NCBI GenBank assembly: GCA_947424985.1 | Contig: CANDYN010000061.1 | Coordinates: forward strand, 1 to 6,516 | Length of the DNA stretch: 6,516 bases | Source of the DNA: Rickettsiales bacterium | GTDB taxonomy: Bacteria > Pseudomonadota > Alphaproteobacteria > Rickettsiales > Deianiraeaceae | Direction: 5' to 3' | In this document: positions 1-6,272 of the stretch, one piece after another | How positions within the stretch are numbered: the stretch's first letter is position 1 | How the letters are laid out: the number at the start of each line of letters is the position of its first letter | Program-made: the position numbers and the translations under genes | Notes under the pieces: model-generated | Databases searched by the model: none | Told to the model about the DNA's origin: nothing | The model's input: only the letters and a program-made list of their open reading frames with translations

Positions 1-435
1 AATTTCTCTTACTCTTTCTAATAATTCTCTAAAATATTGATGTTTTGATGGGTCTTTTAATCTTTCATCGTCCATTGCAAAACCTTTTATAATATATTCT
101 TTTAATATTTTAGTAGCCCATATCCTAAATTGTGTCGCTTTTGCAGAGTTTATGCTATATCCTATTACAATAATCATATCAAGATTGTAGTGCCTTACTG
201 GATATTTTTGACCTGTAATACCCTCAACCAAAAATTCTTTGGTTGTGCTATCTTTTTGTAATTCGTTCCTTTCAAATATTTGATTAATGTGATATTCTAC
301 ATTTTGAGTAGTGCAATCAAATATTTCCGATATTTGCTTCACATTAGCCCACATTGTTTCAAAATCTGATGATTTTAAGTCCACTCTCGTGCCATTTTTA
401 CCTTGATAAATTATCACATTCATTTCTTCACTCAT
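1..435 (-). CDS. RhuM-family protein, N-terminal 145 residues (cut by window edge)
   Basis: Reading the minus strand from ATG 435 gives an open frame to the window edge with no stop. It starts MSEEMNVIIYQGKNGTRVDL and contains HYNLDMIIVIGYSINSAKA, FRIWATKILKEYIIKGFAMD and DDERLKD. These are the hallmarks of the Virulence_RhuM family (the -YNLDMII-x-GYR-x-NS- block followed by -QFRIWAT-x-LKEY-IKGFAMDDERLK-). The N-terminal part, with KQISEIFDCTTQNVEYHINQ at about residues 33-52, looks like a DNA-binding helix-turn-helix. RhuM was first noted in Salmonella pathogenicity island 3; its molecular role is not established, and relatives often sit in mobile or toxin-antitoxin contexts. The start lies 14 bases after the transposase stop on the same strand, with no terminator between, so the two are probably co-transcribed. 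A second in-frame ATG lies at 423. No strong ribosome-binding site is visible for either. The remaining C-terminus lies outside the window. Confidence 0.9.
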   Translation of the reverse strand, partial: MSEEMNVIIYQGKNGTRVDLKSSDFETMWANVKQISEIFDCTTQNVEYHINQIFERNELQKDSTTKEFLVEGITGQKYPVRHYNLDMIIVIGYSINSAKATQFRIWATKILKEYIIKGFAMDDERLKDPSKHQYFRELLERVREI

Positions 436-449
436 AAACTCAAAAAATA

Positions 450-1352
450 TTAACCAACCAAAACACTATAAATAACCTTCTTGCCTTCAAAGCTGCCAAA
501 CCAATTTTGAAATTTACCAAAGTCACTCAATTCTTTTACATTATATCTAAAGCTAAACTCATTGCAATACTTTTGCATATGCTTTTCACTTGCCCAATGA
601 TAAACTCCAAAAATCCCTCTTTTCATTTGAGACCAAAACCCTTCTATAGTATTTGTATGGATTTTAAAGGCAGTTCTTGAATCTTTTTTGACATACTCAC
701 CAGCTGAATGCTTTACACTTTCATGATTAAAGTTTTTGCTTAATTTGTTATAGCCAAAGTAACTATCCGTTATAATGTTTGAACCACGCTTTACATTCAA
801 ATTGATTTTTGGTAAAAGATGTTCTGCTTTGTTATCTATAACTTTGAAAGCCTTCACCTGCTTTGTATCACGATTAACTATTCCAATTATAGTTGTTTTA
901 TCCTTTAAACCTTTCTTGTTACTGTGTTTATTACCCTCTTTGCCGCCTATGTATGCTTCATCTATTTCTGTTACTCCGCTAAATGGGTCATTATCTGATT
1001 TCATAACCTCACGAATTCTTTGCAGCATAAACCAAGCAGATTTTTGGGTAATAGAGAGGTACTTTGAAAGTTGAATTGAGGAGATACCCTTTTTCATTGA
1101 AGTAAAAAGATAAATCGCTATAAGCCATTTGAAAAGGGGAAGTCTTGAACTTTCAAAAATAGTTCCCGTGCGAACTGAGAATTGTTTTTTACAATCAAGA
1201 CAAGTGAAAATATTTCTTGTATTGTGTTTGCAATGATTTTCGCTTTTGCAATGATGACAAACTGCTTTATTTTTGCCCCACCTTTTTTCTGCAACCCATT
1301 CAATACAAGCCTCTTCATTGTTAAACTTCATTTGAAACTCAAGTAAATTCAT
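450..1352 (-). CDS. IS1595-family transposase (ISXO2-like DDE domain)
   Basis: This 300-residue protein has the order typical of IS1595 transposases. An N-terminal zinc ribbon has Cys32-x2-Cys35 and Cys51-x2-Cys54. It is followed by the family block SVRTGTIFESSRLPLFKW (about 59-76), a helix-turn-helix-like stretch (KKGISSIQLSKYLSITQKSAW, about 87-107), and the ISXO2-like catalytic domain. Candidate acidic residues are Asp131 in EIDEAYIGGKEG, Asp196 in IITDSYFGY, and Glu237 in HTNTIEGFWSQMKRGI; the YHWASEKHMQKY and FRYN motifs follow. The enzyme would cut and join the ends of its element. The length is normal and all catalytic residues are present, so the gene looks intact. It starts at the first ATG downstream of a promoter with a perfect TTGACA. 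No second copy of a terminal repeat is seen close to the stop codon, so the left end of the element is either beyond RhuM or lost. Confidence 0.94.
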   Translation of the reverse strand: MNLLEFQMKFNNEEACIEWVAEKRWGKNKAVCHHCKSENHCKHNTRNIFTCLDCKKQFSVRTGTIFESSRLPLFKWLIAIYLFTSMKKGISSIQLSKYLSITQKSAWFMLQRIREVMKSDNDPFSGVTEIDEAYIGGKEGNKHSNKKGLKDKTTIIGIVNRDTKQVKAFKVIDNKAEHLLPKINLNVKRGSNIITDSYFGYNKLSKNFNHESVKHSAGEYVKKDSRTAFKIHTNTIEGFWSQMKRGIFGVYHWASEKHMQKYCNEFSFRYNVKELSDFGKFQNWFGSFEGKKVIYSVLVG

Positions 1353-1372
1353 ATTTATTTCATACGTTATAT

Positions 1373-1402
1373 GTAATAAATACTATTTATTTTAATTGTC
1401 AA
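1373..1402 (-). promoter_or_regulatory. Predicted sigma70-type promoter of the transposase
   Basis: On the minus strand a perfect TTGACA (1402-1397) is followed after 18 bases by TATTAC (1378-1373), four of six matches to the -10 consensus. It ends about 20 bases before the transposase ATG. TTTATT (1380-1375, spacing 16) is an alternative -10. The -35 is convincing; the -10 is only fair and the region is AT-rich. Confidence 0.5.
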
Positions 1403-1414
1403 GTATTATTTTAT

Positions 1415-1435
1415 GTTTTAAGTATATAATTACCC
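1415..1435 (-). repeat. Possible right end of the IS1595-type element
   Basis: Read on the minus strand from 1435, the sequence starts GGGTAATTATATACTTAAAA. It lies about 80 bases upstream of the transposase start, where a terminal inverted repeat would be expected, and IS1595-family ends commonly begin with G-rich bases. No matching inverted copy is visible between 1 and 449, so this is unproven. If it is real, the other end must lie left of the window. Confidence 0.2.
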
Positions 1436-1450
1436 AACAAATTGAAAAAC

Positions 1451-1481
1451 AGTTGCTTTTTAAATGCAACTAAATTAATAT
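1451..1481 (+). promoter_or_regulatory. Palindromic operator overlapping the predicted promoter of the XRE gene
   Basis: AGTTGC (1451-1456) and GCAACT (1466-1471) are perfect inverted arms. Within the loop TTT and AAA also pair around a central T, leaving a 21-base palindrome with a single mismatched pair. The left arm contains a weak -35 (TTGCTT, 1453-1458), followed after 17 bases by TAATAT (1476-1481) as -10. The ATG lies 24 bases further on. A palindrome covering the -35 of a helix-turn-helix regulator is the usual layout for autorepression. A related sequence lies at 2198-2219. Confidence 0.5.
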
Positions 1482-1505
1482 GATGATTGAAATATTTTTA
1501 TATCC

Positions 1506-1829
1506 ATGATAGGTTATCAGGAAGCTTTTGCAAAGCAAATATCGAATGCCAGGAATGATTCTAAATTAACCCATGAGCAACTTGCAAACGCCCTTAAACT
1601 CTCATCTCGGGAGATTAAAGACTATGAACTTGGTTTAAAAAGTCCAACAATAGAATTTATTTACAAAATCTCTAAAGTATTAAATAAAGATATGAATTAT
1701 TTTCTTGAAAAGAGTTTTAATTCTTTATTGGAAATGGATACGAGAAACGATGGAAGAATTGGGGATAGTTGGTCAGAAGAGGATAAAGAGGAGTTTAGAA
1801 ACATGGTTAGGGCGTCGCTATATTATTAA
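1506..1829 (+). CDS. XRE/Cro-type helix-turn-helix transcriptional regulator
   Basis: This 107-residue protein has an HTH_3 (Cro/C1-type) domain at about residues 7-66. The core LTHEQLANALKLSSREIKDYE gives the turn and recognition helix, followed by the typical ELGLKSPTIEFIYKISKVLN ending. Residues 70-107 form a short acidic tail (EEDKEEFRNM) with no recognised domain, perhaps for dimerisation. The role inferred is DNA-binding repressor or control protein, most likely of its own promoter, given the palindrome at 1451-1471, and possibly of the downstream DinD/endonuclease operon, which has a similar site. ATG 1506 is the first start after an in-frame stop at 1488-1490; no Shine-Dalgarno sequence precedes it. 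It is transcribed divergently from the transposase. It could equally be a regulator left over from a phage or plasmid module. Confidence 0.88.
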   Translation: MIGYQEAFAKQISNARNDSKLTHEQLANALKLSSREIKDYELGLKSPTIEFIYKISKVLNKDMNYFLEKSFNSLLEMDTRNDGRIGDSWSEEDKEEFRNMVRASLYY

Positions 1830-1899
1830 TGAATTGTTTTAATAATAAGCGGAGGTGGTTTTATAAAGACAAGAATTAAGAGAGGAAATAGTAAACTTT

Positions 1900-1983
1900 A
1901 TGATGAAAATAGGTGAAGCAGCTGATATTGAAATCAACTATGAGGCGATTACCAACACTTCAACCAGTGATGAGGTTTTTTGA
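1900..1983 (+). CDS. Possible 27-residue peptide or remnant of a larger gene
   Basis: From ATG 1900 the frame encodes MMKIGEAADIEINYEAITNT followed by STSDEVF and a stop. In the same frame the sequence is open back to a TAA at 1864-1866 (RQELREEIVNF just before the Met). An AGAGGA (1881-1886) lies 13 bases upstream of the ATG, rather far for a ribosome-binding site. The amino-acid content looks protein-like and hydrophilic, but I recognise no family. Because the good ribosome-binding sequence at 1851 sits in front of the broken part, I lean towards a degraded gene end rather than a functional peptide. Confidence 0.2.
   Translation: MMKIGEAADIEINYEAITNTSTSDEVF
1953..1981 (+). terminator. Weak rho-independent terminator candidate
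   Basis: CAACACT (1953-1959) and AGTGATG (1966-1972) pair with one mismatch around a six-base loop. The run TTTTTT (1976-1981) follows three bases later. The stem is short and the T-run is displaced, so this is marginal. It is placed sensibly for ending the XRE transcript. Confidence 0.25.
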
Positions 1984-2008
1984 GGGGATGTTTTTGCAGT
2001 AAAATAAT

Positions 2009-2051
2009 CCCTTAATTGATTTCAGAATGTTCACTTAAGGGGCTATATAGC
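2009..2051. repeat. Adjacent inverted repeats
   Basis: CCCTTAA (2009-2015) and TTAAGGG (2035-2041) are perfect 7-base arms around a 19-base loop. They are followed directly by the perfect 10-base palindrome GCTATATAGC (2042-2051). No T-run follows, so this does not look like a terminator. It could be a protein-binding site, an element end or chance. Confidence 0.4.
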
Positions 2052-2197
2052 ATATTGACCCATAGTTTTTCATCGAGTTAGAGGGATTTTGTCATTTGGA
2101 TTTCTATAGCATGCACGTTCAAAACTTCAAGAGATACAGTGTAATCAATTTTGTGGTTTATGTGAGTGGGATAGGGTTTGTTGTCTGAAAATAGCTC

Positions 2198-2225
2198 TTG
2201 CATTTTTAAAATGTCGAACTATATC
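2198..2225 (+). promoter_or_regulatory. Predicted promoter with overlapping palindrome for the DinD/endonuclease operon
   Basis: TTGCAT (2198-2203) and TATATC (2220-2225) are spaced by 16 bases and match the sigma70 consensus at three and four of six positions. CATTTT (2201-2206) and AAAATG (2208-2213) form a perfect palindrome around one T and overlap the -35 and spacer. The wider sequence resembles the operator before the XRE gene: TTGC, then TTTTTAAA, then TG, then AACTA occur in the same order with one- or two-base spacing differences. Confidence 0.4.
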
Positions 2226-2257
2226 ACAATATATGATGAGTGATTATTATTTTAGAT

Positions 2258-3100
2258 ATGAATAAAGATTTAATAATATTCGAGAACTTTGAAGTTAGGA
2301 GGCACTTTGATTCGAAAGCTCAGAAATGGTATTTCTCAGTTATTGATGTAGTTGCTGTTTTGACTGAGCAAAAGGATTATCAAATAGCTAGAAAGTACTG
2401 GAATAAGCTGAAGGAGCGTCTTAAAAACGAAGGAAATGAAACGGTGACAAATTGTCACCAGTTGAAAATGAAAGCAGAAGATGGTAAAATGAGAGAGACG
2501 GATGTTGCTGATCTTGAAGTTATATTCCGCCTTGTTCAATCCGTTCCAAGTAAAAAAGCTGAACCAATGAAATTATGGTTAGCAAAAGTTGGAAATGAAA
2601 GAATTCAGGAAATAGCTGACCCTGAAAAATCAATCAATAGAGCAAGAGAAAATTGGCAAAAACACGGCAGAAGTCAAAAATGGATTCAGCAAAGAATGAT
2701 GGGTCAAGAAACTAGGAATAAATTAACAGATTACTGGAAAGAAGCTGGGGTAACAGAGGGCAAGGAATACGCAATACTTACGAATATTATTCATCAAGAG
2801 TGGGCAGGCTTAAGCATTATTACAAAGCATAAAGATTTAAAGAGTGTTAAAGATGAAAATTTAAGAGATCATATGAGTGAGGCGGAATTGATTTTTACTG
2901 CACTTGTTGAGCTTTCAACAAGGCAAATTGCAGAAAATATGGAAGCAAAAGGATTGAAGGAAAATAAAATACCAGCTAAAAAAGGTGGACAGATTGCAAA
3001 AAATGCAAGACTTGCATTAGAAGAAAAAACTGGTAAGAAAGTTGTGAGCGGCGAAAATTTCTTAGGAGGTGAGGCTGGTAAAAAGAAAATTGATGGGTGA
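2258..3100 (+). CDS. BRO-N / DNA-damage-inducible protein D (DinD)-like protein
   Basis: The 280-residue protein from ATG 2258 resembles DinD-type proteins over its whole length. An N-terminal BRO-N (phage antirepressor-type) domain at about residues 3-112 holds RRHFDSKAQKWYFSVIDVVA, DYQIARKYWNKLKERL and RLVQSVPSKKAEPMKLWLAK. The DinD-type C-terminal part follows, with GRSQKWIQQRMMGQETRNKL, ILTNIIHQEW, LRDHMSEAELIFTALVELST and IPAKKGGQIAKNARLALEE. E. coli DinD (about 274 residues) is SOS-induced and inhibits RecA-driven strand exchange; many relatives are of unknown function. ATG 2258 (MNKDLIIFENF) fits the family start better than the in-frame GTG at 2240, and neither has a good ribosome-binding site. 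The endonuclease gene starts 17 bases after its stop, so the two probably form an operon. I see no E. coli-type LexA box upstream. It appears intact. Confidence 0.9.
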   Translation: MNKDLIIFENFEVRRHFDSKAQKWYFSVIDVVAVLTEQKDYQIARKYWNKLKERLKNEGNETVTNCHQLKMKAEDGKMRETDVADLEVIFRLVQSVPSKKAEPMKLWLAKVGNERIQEIADPEKSINRARENWQKHGRSQKWIQQRMMGQETRNKLTDYWKEAGVTEGKEYAILTNIIHQEWAGLSIITKHKDLKSVKDENLRDHMSEAELIFTALVELSTRQIAENMEAKGLKENKIPAKKGGQIAKNARLALEEKTGKKVVSGENFLGGEAGKKKIDG

Positions 3101-3117
3101 TTTAGTTTTAGCAATTT

Positions 3118-4872
3118 ATGGCAAGAAAAATGACATTTTTATCTGTTGTTAGAGCGATGGAACGCTCTGCAAGAGCATCTGACGCAGCTGCAAGGAGAAG
3201 AGATACTGATAACAGAAGAAGAGAAAGAGACACTGAAAGGCAACAGAGAAGATATGAAATGGAGCAAAGAAAGAGTGAAAAAGAGGCATTACTTCAATAT
3301 AAAGAAGACAGAAAAAATGAGGCGGAGAATATGACTCGGGAAACTGCCAATAAATTAATATCTTATTCAAAGATAGTTTTAATTAATACTCAAATGCCTC
3401 AAAATTTCTTTAAGAAAATGAGGAGATCTGATAAATTTAAAAAGGAAGATTACAAATTAAAACAATACGCACCTGATCCATTTATTCCTAATGAGTTGGA
3501 AATAAATGAGTTTGCACAAAAACAGTTTGGCACCTCTTTCAAAGGAGTATCAATATACAGACATGAAAATTTTATCAAAAACATCAGAAAAGTGCCAAAG
3601 CTAAAATTCAATTTACGCAATATCTTTACGGGCAAAAATAAAATAATATTACAAGCCATTAATGGCGAAATTGCCAAACATAAAGCTTTGCACGATGTCA
3701 AATCTGAAGAAAAAAGAGAAATTTTTGACAAAAAAGAACTCGTTCTGCAAAATGAATTTGAGGAAAAAGAAAAGCAAAAGCAATCTCTATTTGAAATAGA
3801 AAAACAAGAACACAACAACAAAGTTGATAAGTTTGAGGAAGGCTTTTTTAGCGGAAACCAAGACTTTGTTGCTGAAGTTTTTGAAACTATTGCACAAGAT
3901 TTAATCATAAGCAAAGTCATTCAAGATTTATTAGAAGACGAACAATTTGAAGATTTAGGGGATTATATCGATGCCGCTTTTGATGACAATTCAAAAACAC
4001 TAGTGATCAATACGACGTTGCCAAGCCAAAATTGCATTGCAAGAGAAACTGAGTATAAGTATATTGCCACAAGAGACGAGATTACTTCTAAAGCAATGAA
4101 AGACAAGGACTTTAATAAGCTTTATGACTCTGTATTGGCTCAAATTGTTTTACTATATGCAAAATTAGCATTCAACATAATTCCTGAAGACGTACTATCT
4201 TGTATCGTAGTAAATGGCTATGTGCAAGGCGTTGATTATTCAACAGGGAAAAAGCTTAATAATTGCGTTGTATCGGTATCTATTTTAAGAGAAAAATTTA
4301 AAGAAATTGATTTTGAACATATTGATCCAGTTCAGTGCTTAAAATTTTTTAAAGCAAGGATTGCAAGTGAATTTATCAATATTGCTCCAGTAAATCCAAT
4401 TTTAGAGTTTGATAAAAACGATAGTAGGTTCATTTCTGCAGAAAATGTTATAGATAATTTTGAAAATAGCACAAATCTTGCAACGATGGATTGGGAGAAA
4501 TTTGAATATCTTGTTGGAGACTTATTTGGTAAAATGTTTTCAGAACACGGCGGAGAAGTGAAAATAACACAAGCCTCGAGAGATAAGGGAGTGGATGCTA
4601 TAGTTTTTGACCCAGATCCAATTCGTGGTGGTAAATTCGTTATTCAGTGTAAGCGTTATAATAATGTTGTTGGCGTTTCTGATGTTAGAGATTTATGGGG
4701 AACTATAATGCACGAAGGAGCAAGCAAAGGTATACTTGTAACAACTAGCCATTTTGGAATGGATTCAATTGAGTGGTCAAAAGATAAACCAATTACGCTT
4801 ATTAATGGACAAAATTTACTGTCATTGTTTCAAAAATATGGATATGATTTTAAGATTGAGCTGCAGAGATGA
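3118..4872 (+). CDS. Restriction endonuclease with C-terminal Mrr-like catalytic domain
   Basis: This 584-residue protein has a very basic, Arg/Glu-rich predicted coiled coil at about residues 10-75 after MARKMTFLSVVRA, and a second charged coiled coil at about 190-240. A middle region (about 280-430) contains TEYKYIATRDEIT, LYDSVLAQIVLLYAK and CIVVNGYVQGVDYSTGK. The Mrr-like PD-(D/E)xK nuclease domain is at about 457-575. Visible active-site residues are Glu463 (WEKFEYLVGDLF), Asp493 (ASRDKGVDAIVFDPDPI) and Gln510-x-Lys512 (VIQCKRYNNVVGV), followed by DLWGTIMHEGASKGILVTTS. The same overall order occurs in a widespread family annotated as restriction endonucleases. Mrr-type enzymes cut foreign or modified DNA, so defence is the likely role. 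No methyltransferase is nearby, which suggests a modification-dependent (type IV-like) or otherwise regulated nuclease. ATG 3118 is chosen because the MAR-x3-F-x2-VVRA opening is conserved in the family; no ribosome-binding site is seen, so translation may couple to the upstream gene. Confidence 0.92.
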   Translation: MARKMTFLSVVRAMERSARASDAAARRRDTDNRRRERDTERQQRRYEMEQRKSEKEALLQYKEDRKNEAENMTRETANKLISYSKIVLINTQMPQNFFKKMRRSDKFKKEDYKLKQYAPDPFIPNELEINEFAQKQFGTSFKGVSIYRHENFIKNIRKVPKLKFNLRNIFTGKNKIILQAINGEIAKHKALHDVKSEEKREIFDKKELVLQNEFEEKEKQKQSLFEIEKQEHNNKVDKFEEGFFSGNQDFVAEVFETIAQDLIISKVIQDLLEDEQFEDLGDYIDAAFDDNSKTLVINTTLPSQNCIARETEYKYIATRDEITSKAMKDKDFNKLYDSVLAQIVLLYAKLAFNIIPEDVLSCIVVNGYVQGVDYSTGKKLNNCVVSVSILREKFKEIDFEHIDPVQCLKFFKARIASEFINIAPVNPILEFDKNDSRFISAENVIDNFENSTNLATMDWEKFEYLVGDLFGKMFSEHGGEVKITQASRDKGVDAIVFDPDPIRGGKFVIQCKRYNNVVGVSDVRDLWGTIMHEGASKGILVTTSHFGMDSIEWSKDKPITLINGQNLLSLFQKYGYDFKIELQR

Positions 4873-4946
4873 CTCTTGTGGTGGAATATGGTTAAGGTTT
4901 TTGATGGTAGAGAGCGTGAGGAAAATTGATAAATGATAAAAGTGGT

Positions 4947-6255
4947 ATGCAAAAACGTAATGAACTTCCAACATATTTCTCGGATTATTTCAAGATAGAC
5001 AAGGAAAAACTTAAAGCACTTGGAGTCTTCAATCCTATTCTAAACTTTGATACAAAACTTTTTGTTGAGCCTCTTTTGCTTCGTCAAAGTTCAAGCAAAA
5101 ATTATGCACGAGGCTTTTGATGTTTATAACAACTTCTTTGAAAATCTCTTGAAACTGCTTATGATTTCTACGCAAACAGGTGATAAAGCATGGAAGCAAG
5201 CAAAGAAAATTGTCAACTTTCCTGAGTATAAATATACTTGCATCGGTTACGGTTCGGATTCAATCAACGGCAGTGGTTCGGGTGCAAATTTGAACGATAA
5301 AATATTTCAAAGTGCAAAGGAAATCGTAGACAAGGCAAAAAACGACCCTAGTATTTTCCTGCTTTTACCGCTTCTTGAAGAAGGAATCGGGGCGGATAGA
5401 ATTAGCGACATGGCTCAAGGAATCATTGATAATGAAATTTGTAAATACACGGCGAAAATAATGAATGAGCTTGAAATCATTGGTAATACTCGTTATCAAA
5501 CTAAGCCGCATTCTTTCGCTGGTGAGCCTCAAACTTATAATTTACTTAAAAACCCCTATACAGAATGTGTAATTAAACTTTTGCCGAGCGATGTTTTATC
5601 AAGTTTGCCACTAGCAGACACGTTTGATTCATGGGCGGTTGATGTAATTGAAACAAACGCAAAACTAAGAGATGACATAAACAGACATTTTGGTGTAGAA
5701 TGGCACGGGGCAACCAAAAAGCACAAAAAACAAGATTTAATGGAGCGTATCAAAAATGATAAAGAGTTTTTCTTGGAAATGCTAAAAGCCTTAAAAGAAG
5801 CCAGTTTTGAACATTACGATATTGAAAAAGATGTGGAGGGTTTACATAGGTGGTTAAAAGATAGCGAAAAACTTATACCTCTTGGCTCTCTTGACATTCC
5901 CGAAGTTGAGGATACTTTGGAAAGTATCACTTTAGCAGTGCAAAATATCATAACACATTTTAAAGAAGCAATAGAAAATACCGAGCTTTGGCGTATATTT
6001 TGGACGAAGTCAAACGGGAAAACGAGATTTGTAAAAGAATTTTATTCGCAAATGTTGTTTTATGTAGTGTGTGAAGCTTGGCTAACATCGCAAAGTAGCA
6101 ACTTGAAACTCACGCGTGAACTTAACCATACTATAAAACAAATAGATTTTAAGTTTACAATTTCGAGAAAAAATACCGTGTGCGTGCAAGTAAAACATGC
6201 GAATGGAAATGGTATTTTTGACGGATACGATAAACAAGTATTATTTTTGAATTAA
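4947..6255 (+). pseudogene. Frameshifted large uncharacterised protein with C-terminal PD-(D/E)xK-like domain
   Basis: The first 51 codons (MQKRNELPTYFSDYFKIDKE to LLLRQSSSK) are in one frame. The rest, from IMHEAFDVYNNFFENLLKLL on, is in the +1 frame up to TAA 6253-6255. Removing one A from the run at 5097-5101 joins them into about 435 residues. The product matches a family of conserved proteins without an assigned function, with NFPEYKYTCIGYGSDS and LLPLLEEGIGADRISDMAQG as signature blocks. Near the end, Glu391, Asp400 in QIDFKF and Gln414-Val-Lys416 in VCVQVKHANGN (joined numbering) look like a PD-(D/E)xK-type nuclease core. Relatives, as I recall them, continue for some tens of residues after GYDKQ, but here the frame ends VLFLN-stop, so the C-terminus is also missing. 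TTG 4926 is an alternative start with GAGGAAAA directly before it. It lies next to a Mrr-type endonuclease, which suggests a defence role. Confidence 0.75.
5097..5120 (+). other. Frameshift site in the putative nuclease gene
   Basis: The upstream frame runs through AGC AAA AAT TAT and ends at TGA 5118-5120. The downstream frame reads AAA ATT ATG CAC GAG GCT TTT GAT from 5098. One extra base in AAAAA (5097-5101) explains the break most simply. A +1 slip at TTT TGA just before the stop, as on the CTT TGA of prfB, would also enter the downstream frame, giving NYARGF instead of IMHEAF. Confidence 0.65.
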
Positions 6256-6272
6256 TCAAGCCAAGCAACGGA

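Larger units (their letters stand above)
1830..2257. other. Intergenic stretch with decayed or very short reading frames
   Basis: About 430 bases separate the XRE gene from the DinD-like gene, and no convincing gene lies in them. A strong ribosome-binding-like GGAGGTGG (1851-1858) stands upstream of no usable start codon: the frame behind it hits TAA at 1864-1866 and is then open to TGA at 1981-1983. On the minus strand a 41-codon frame runs from ATG 2203 to a TAA at 2078-2080, and the same frame stays open to another TAA at 2012-2014. Both could be remnants of lost genes. The stretch also holds inverted repeats at 2009-2051 and a promoter with a palindrome at 2198-2225. Confidence 0.5.

Noticed and set aside
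775..1074. Plus-strand open frame of 99 codons
   Set aside because: It lies wholly opposite the transposase, whose motifs are clear; the hydrophobic, Ser-rich content is typical of an antisense shadow.
2100..2240. SOS (LexA) box upstream of the DinD-like gene
   Set aside because: No CTG-N10-CAG-type palindrome and no GTTC-N7-GTTC repeat could be found; a LexA site of another type cannot be excluded.
3450..3920. Minus-strand open frame of 156 codons
   Set aside because: It is antisense to the endonuclease gene, rich in Ser, Phe, Cys and Leu as expected from the complement of Lys/Glu-rich coding, with no motif.
4888..4929. 13-codon frame (MVKVFDGREREEN) after a GGTGG
   Set aside because: Too short and unrecognised; the next gene's start region overlaps its end. 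Possible leader peptide but nothing supports it beyond the ATG.
6231..6260. Natural fusion of the nuclease-like protein to the SpoVG-like protein by frameshifting at the T5 run
   Set aside because: One extra T would join the frames, but the fused protein would lack the end of the nuclease domain and no such fusion is known to me; a deletion junction explains the arrangement better.
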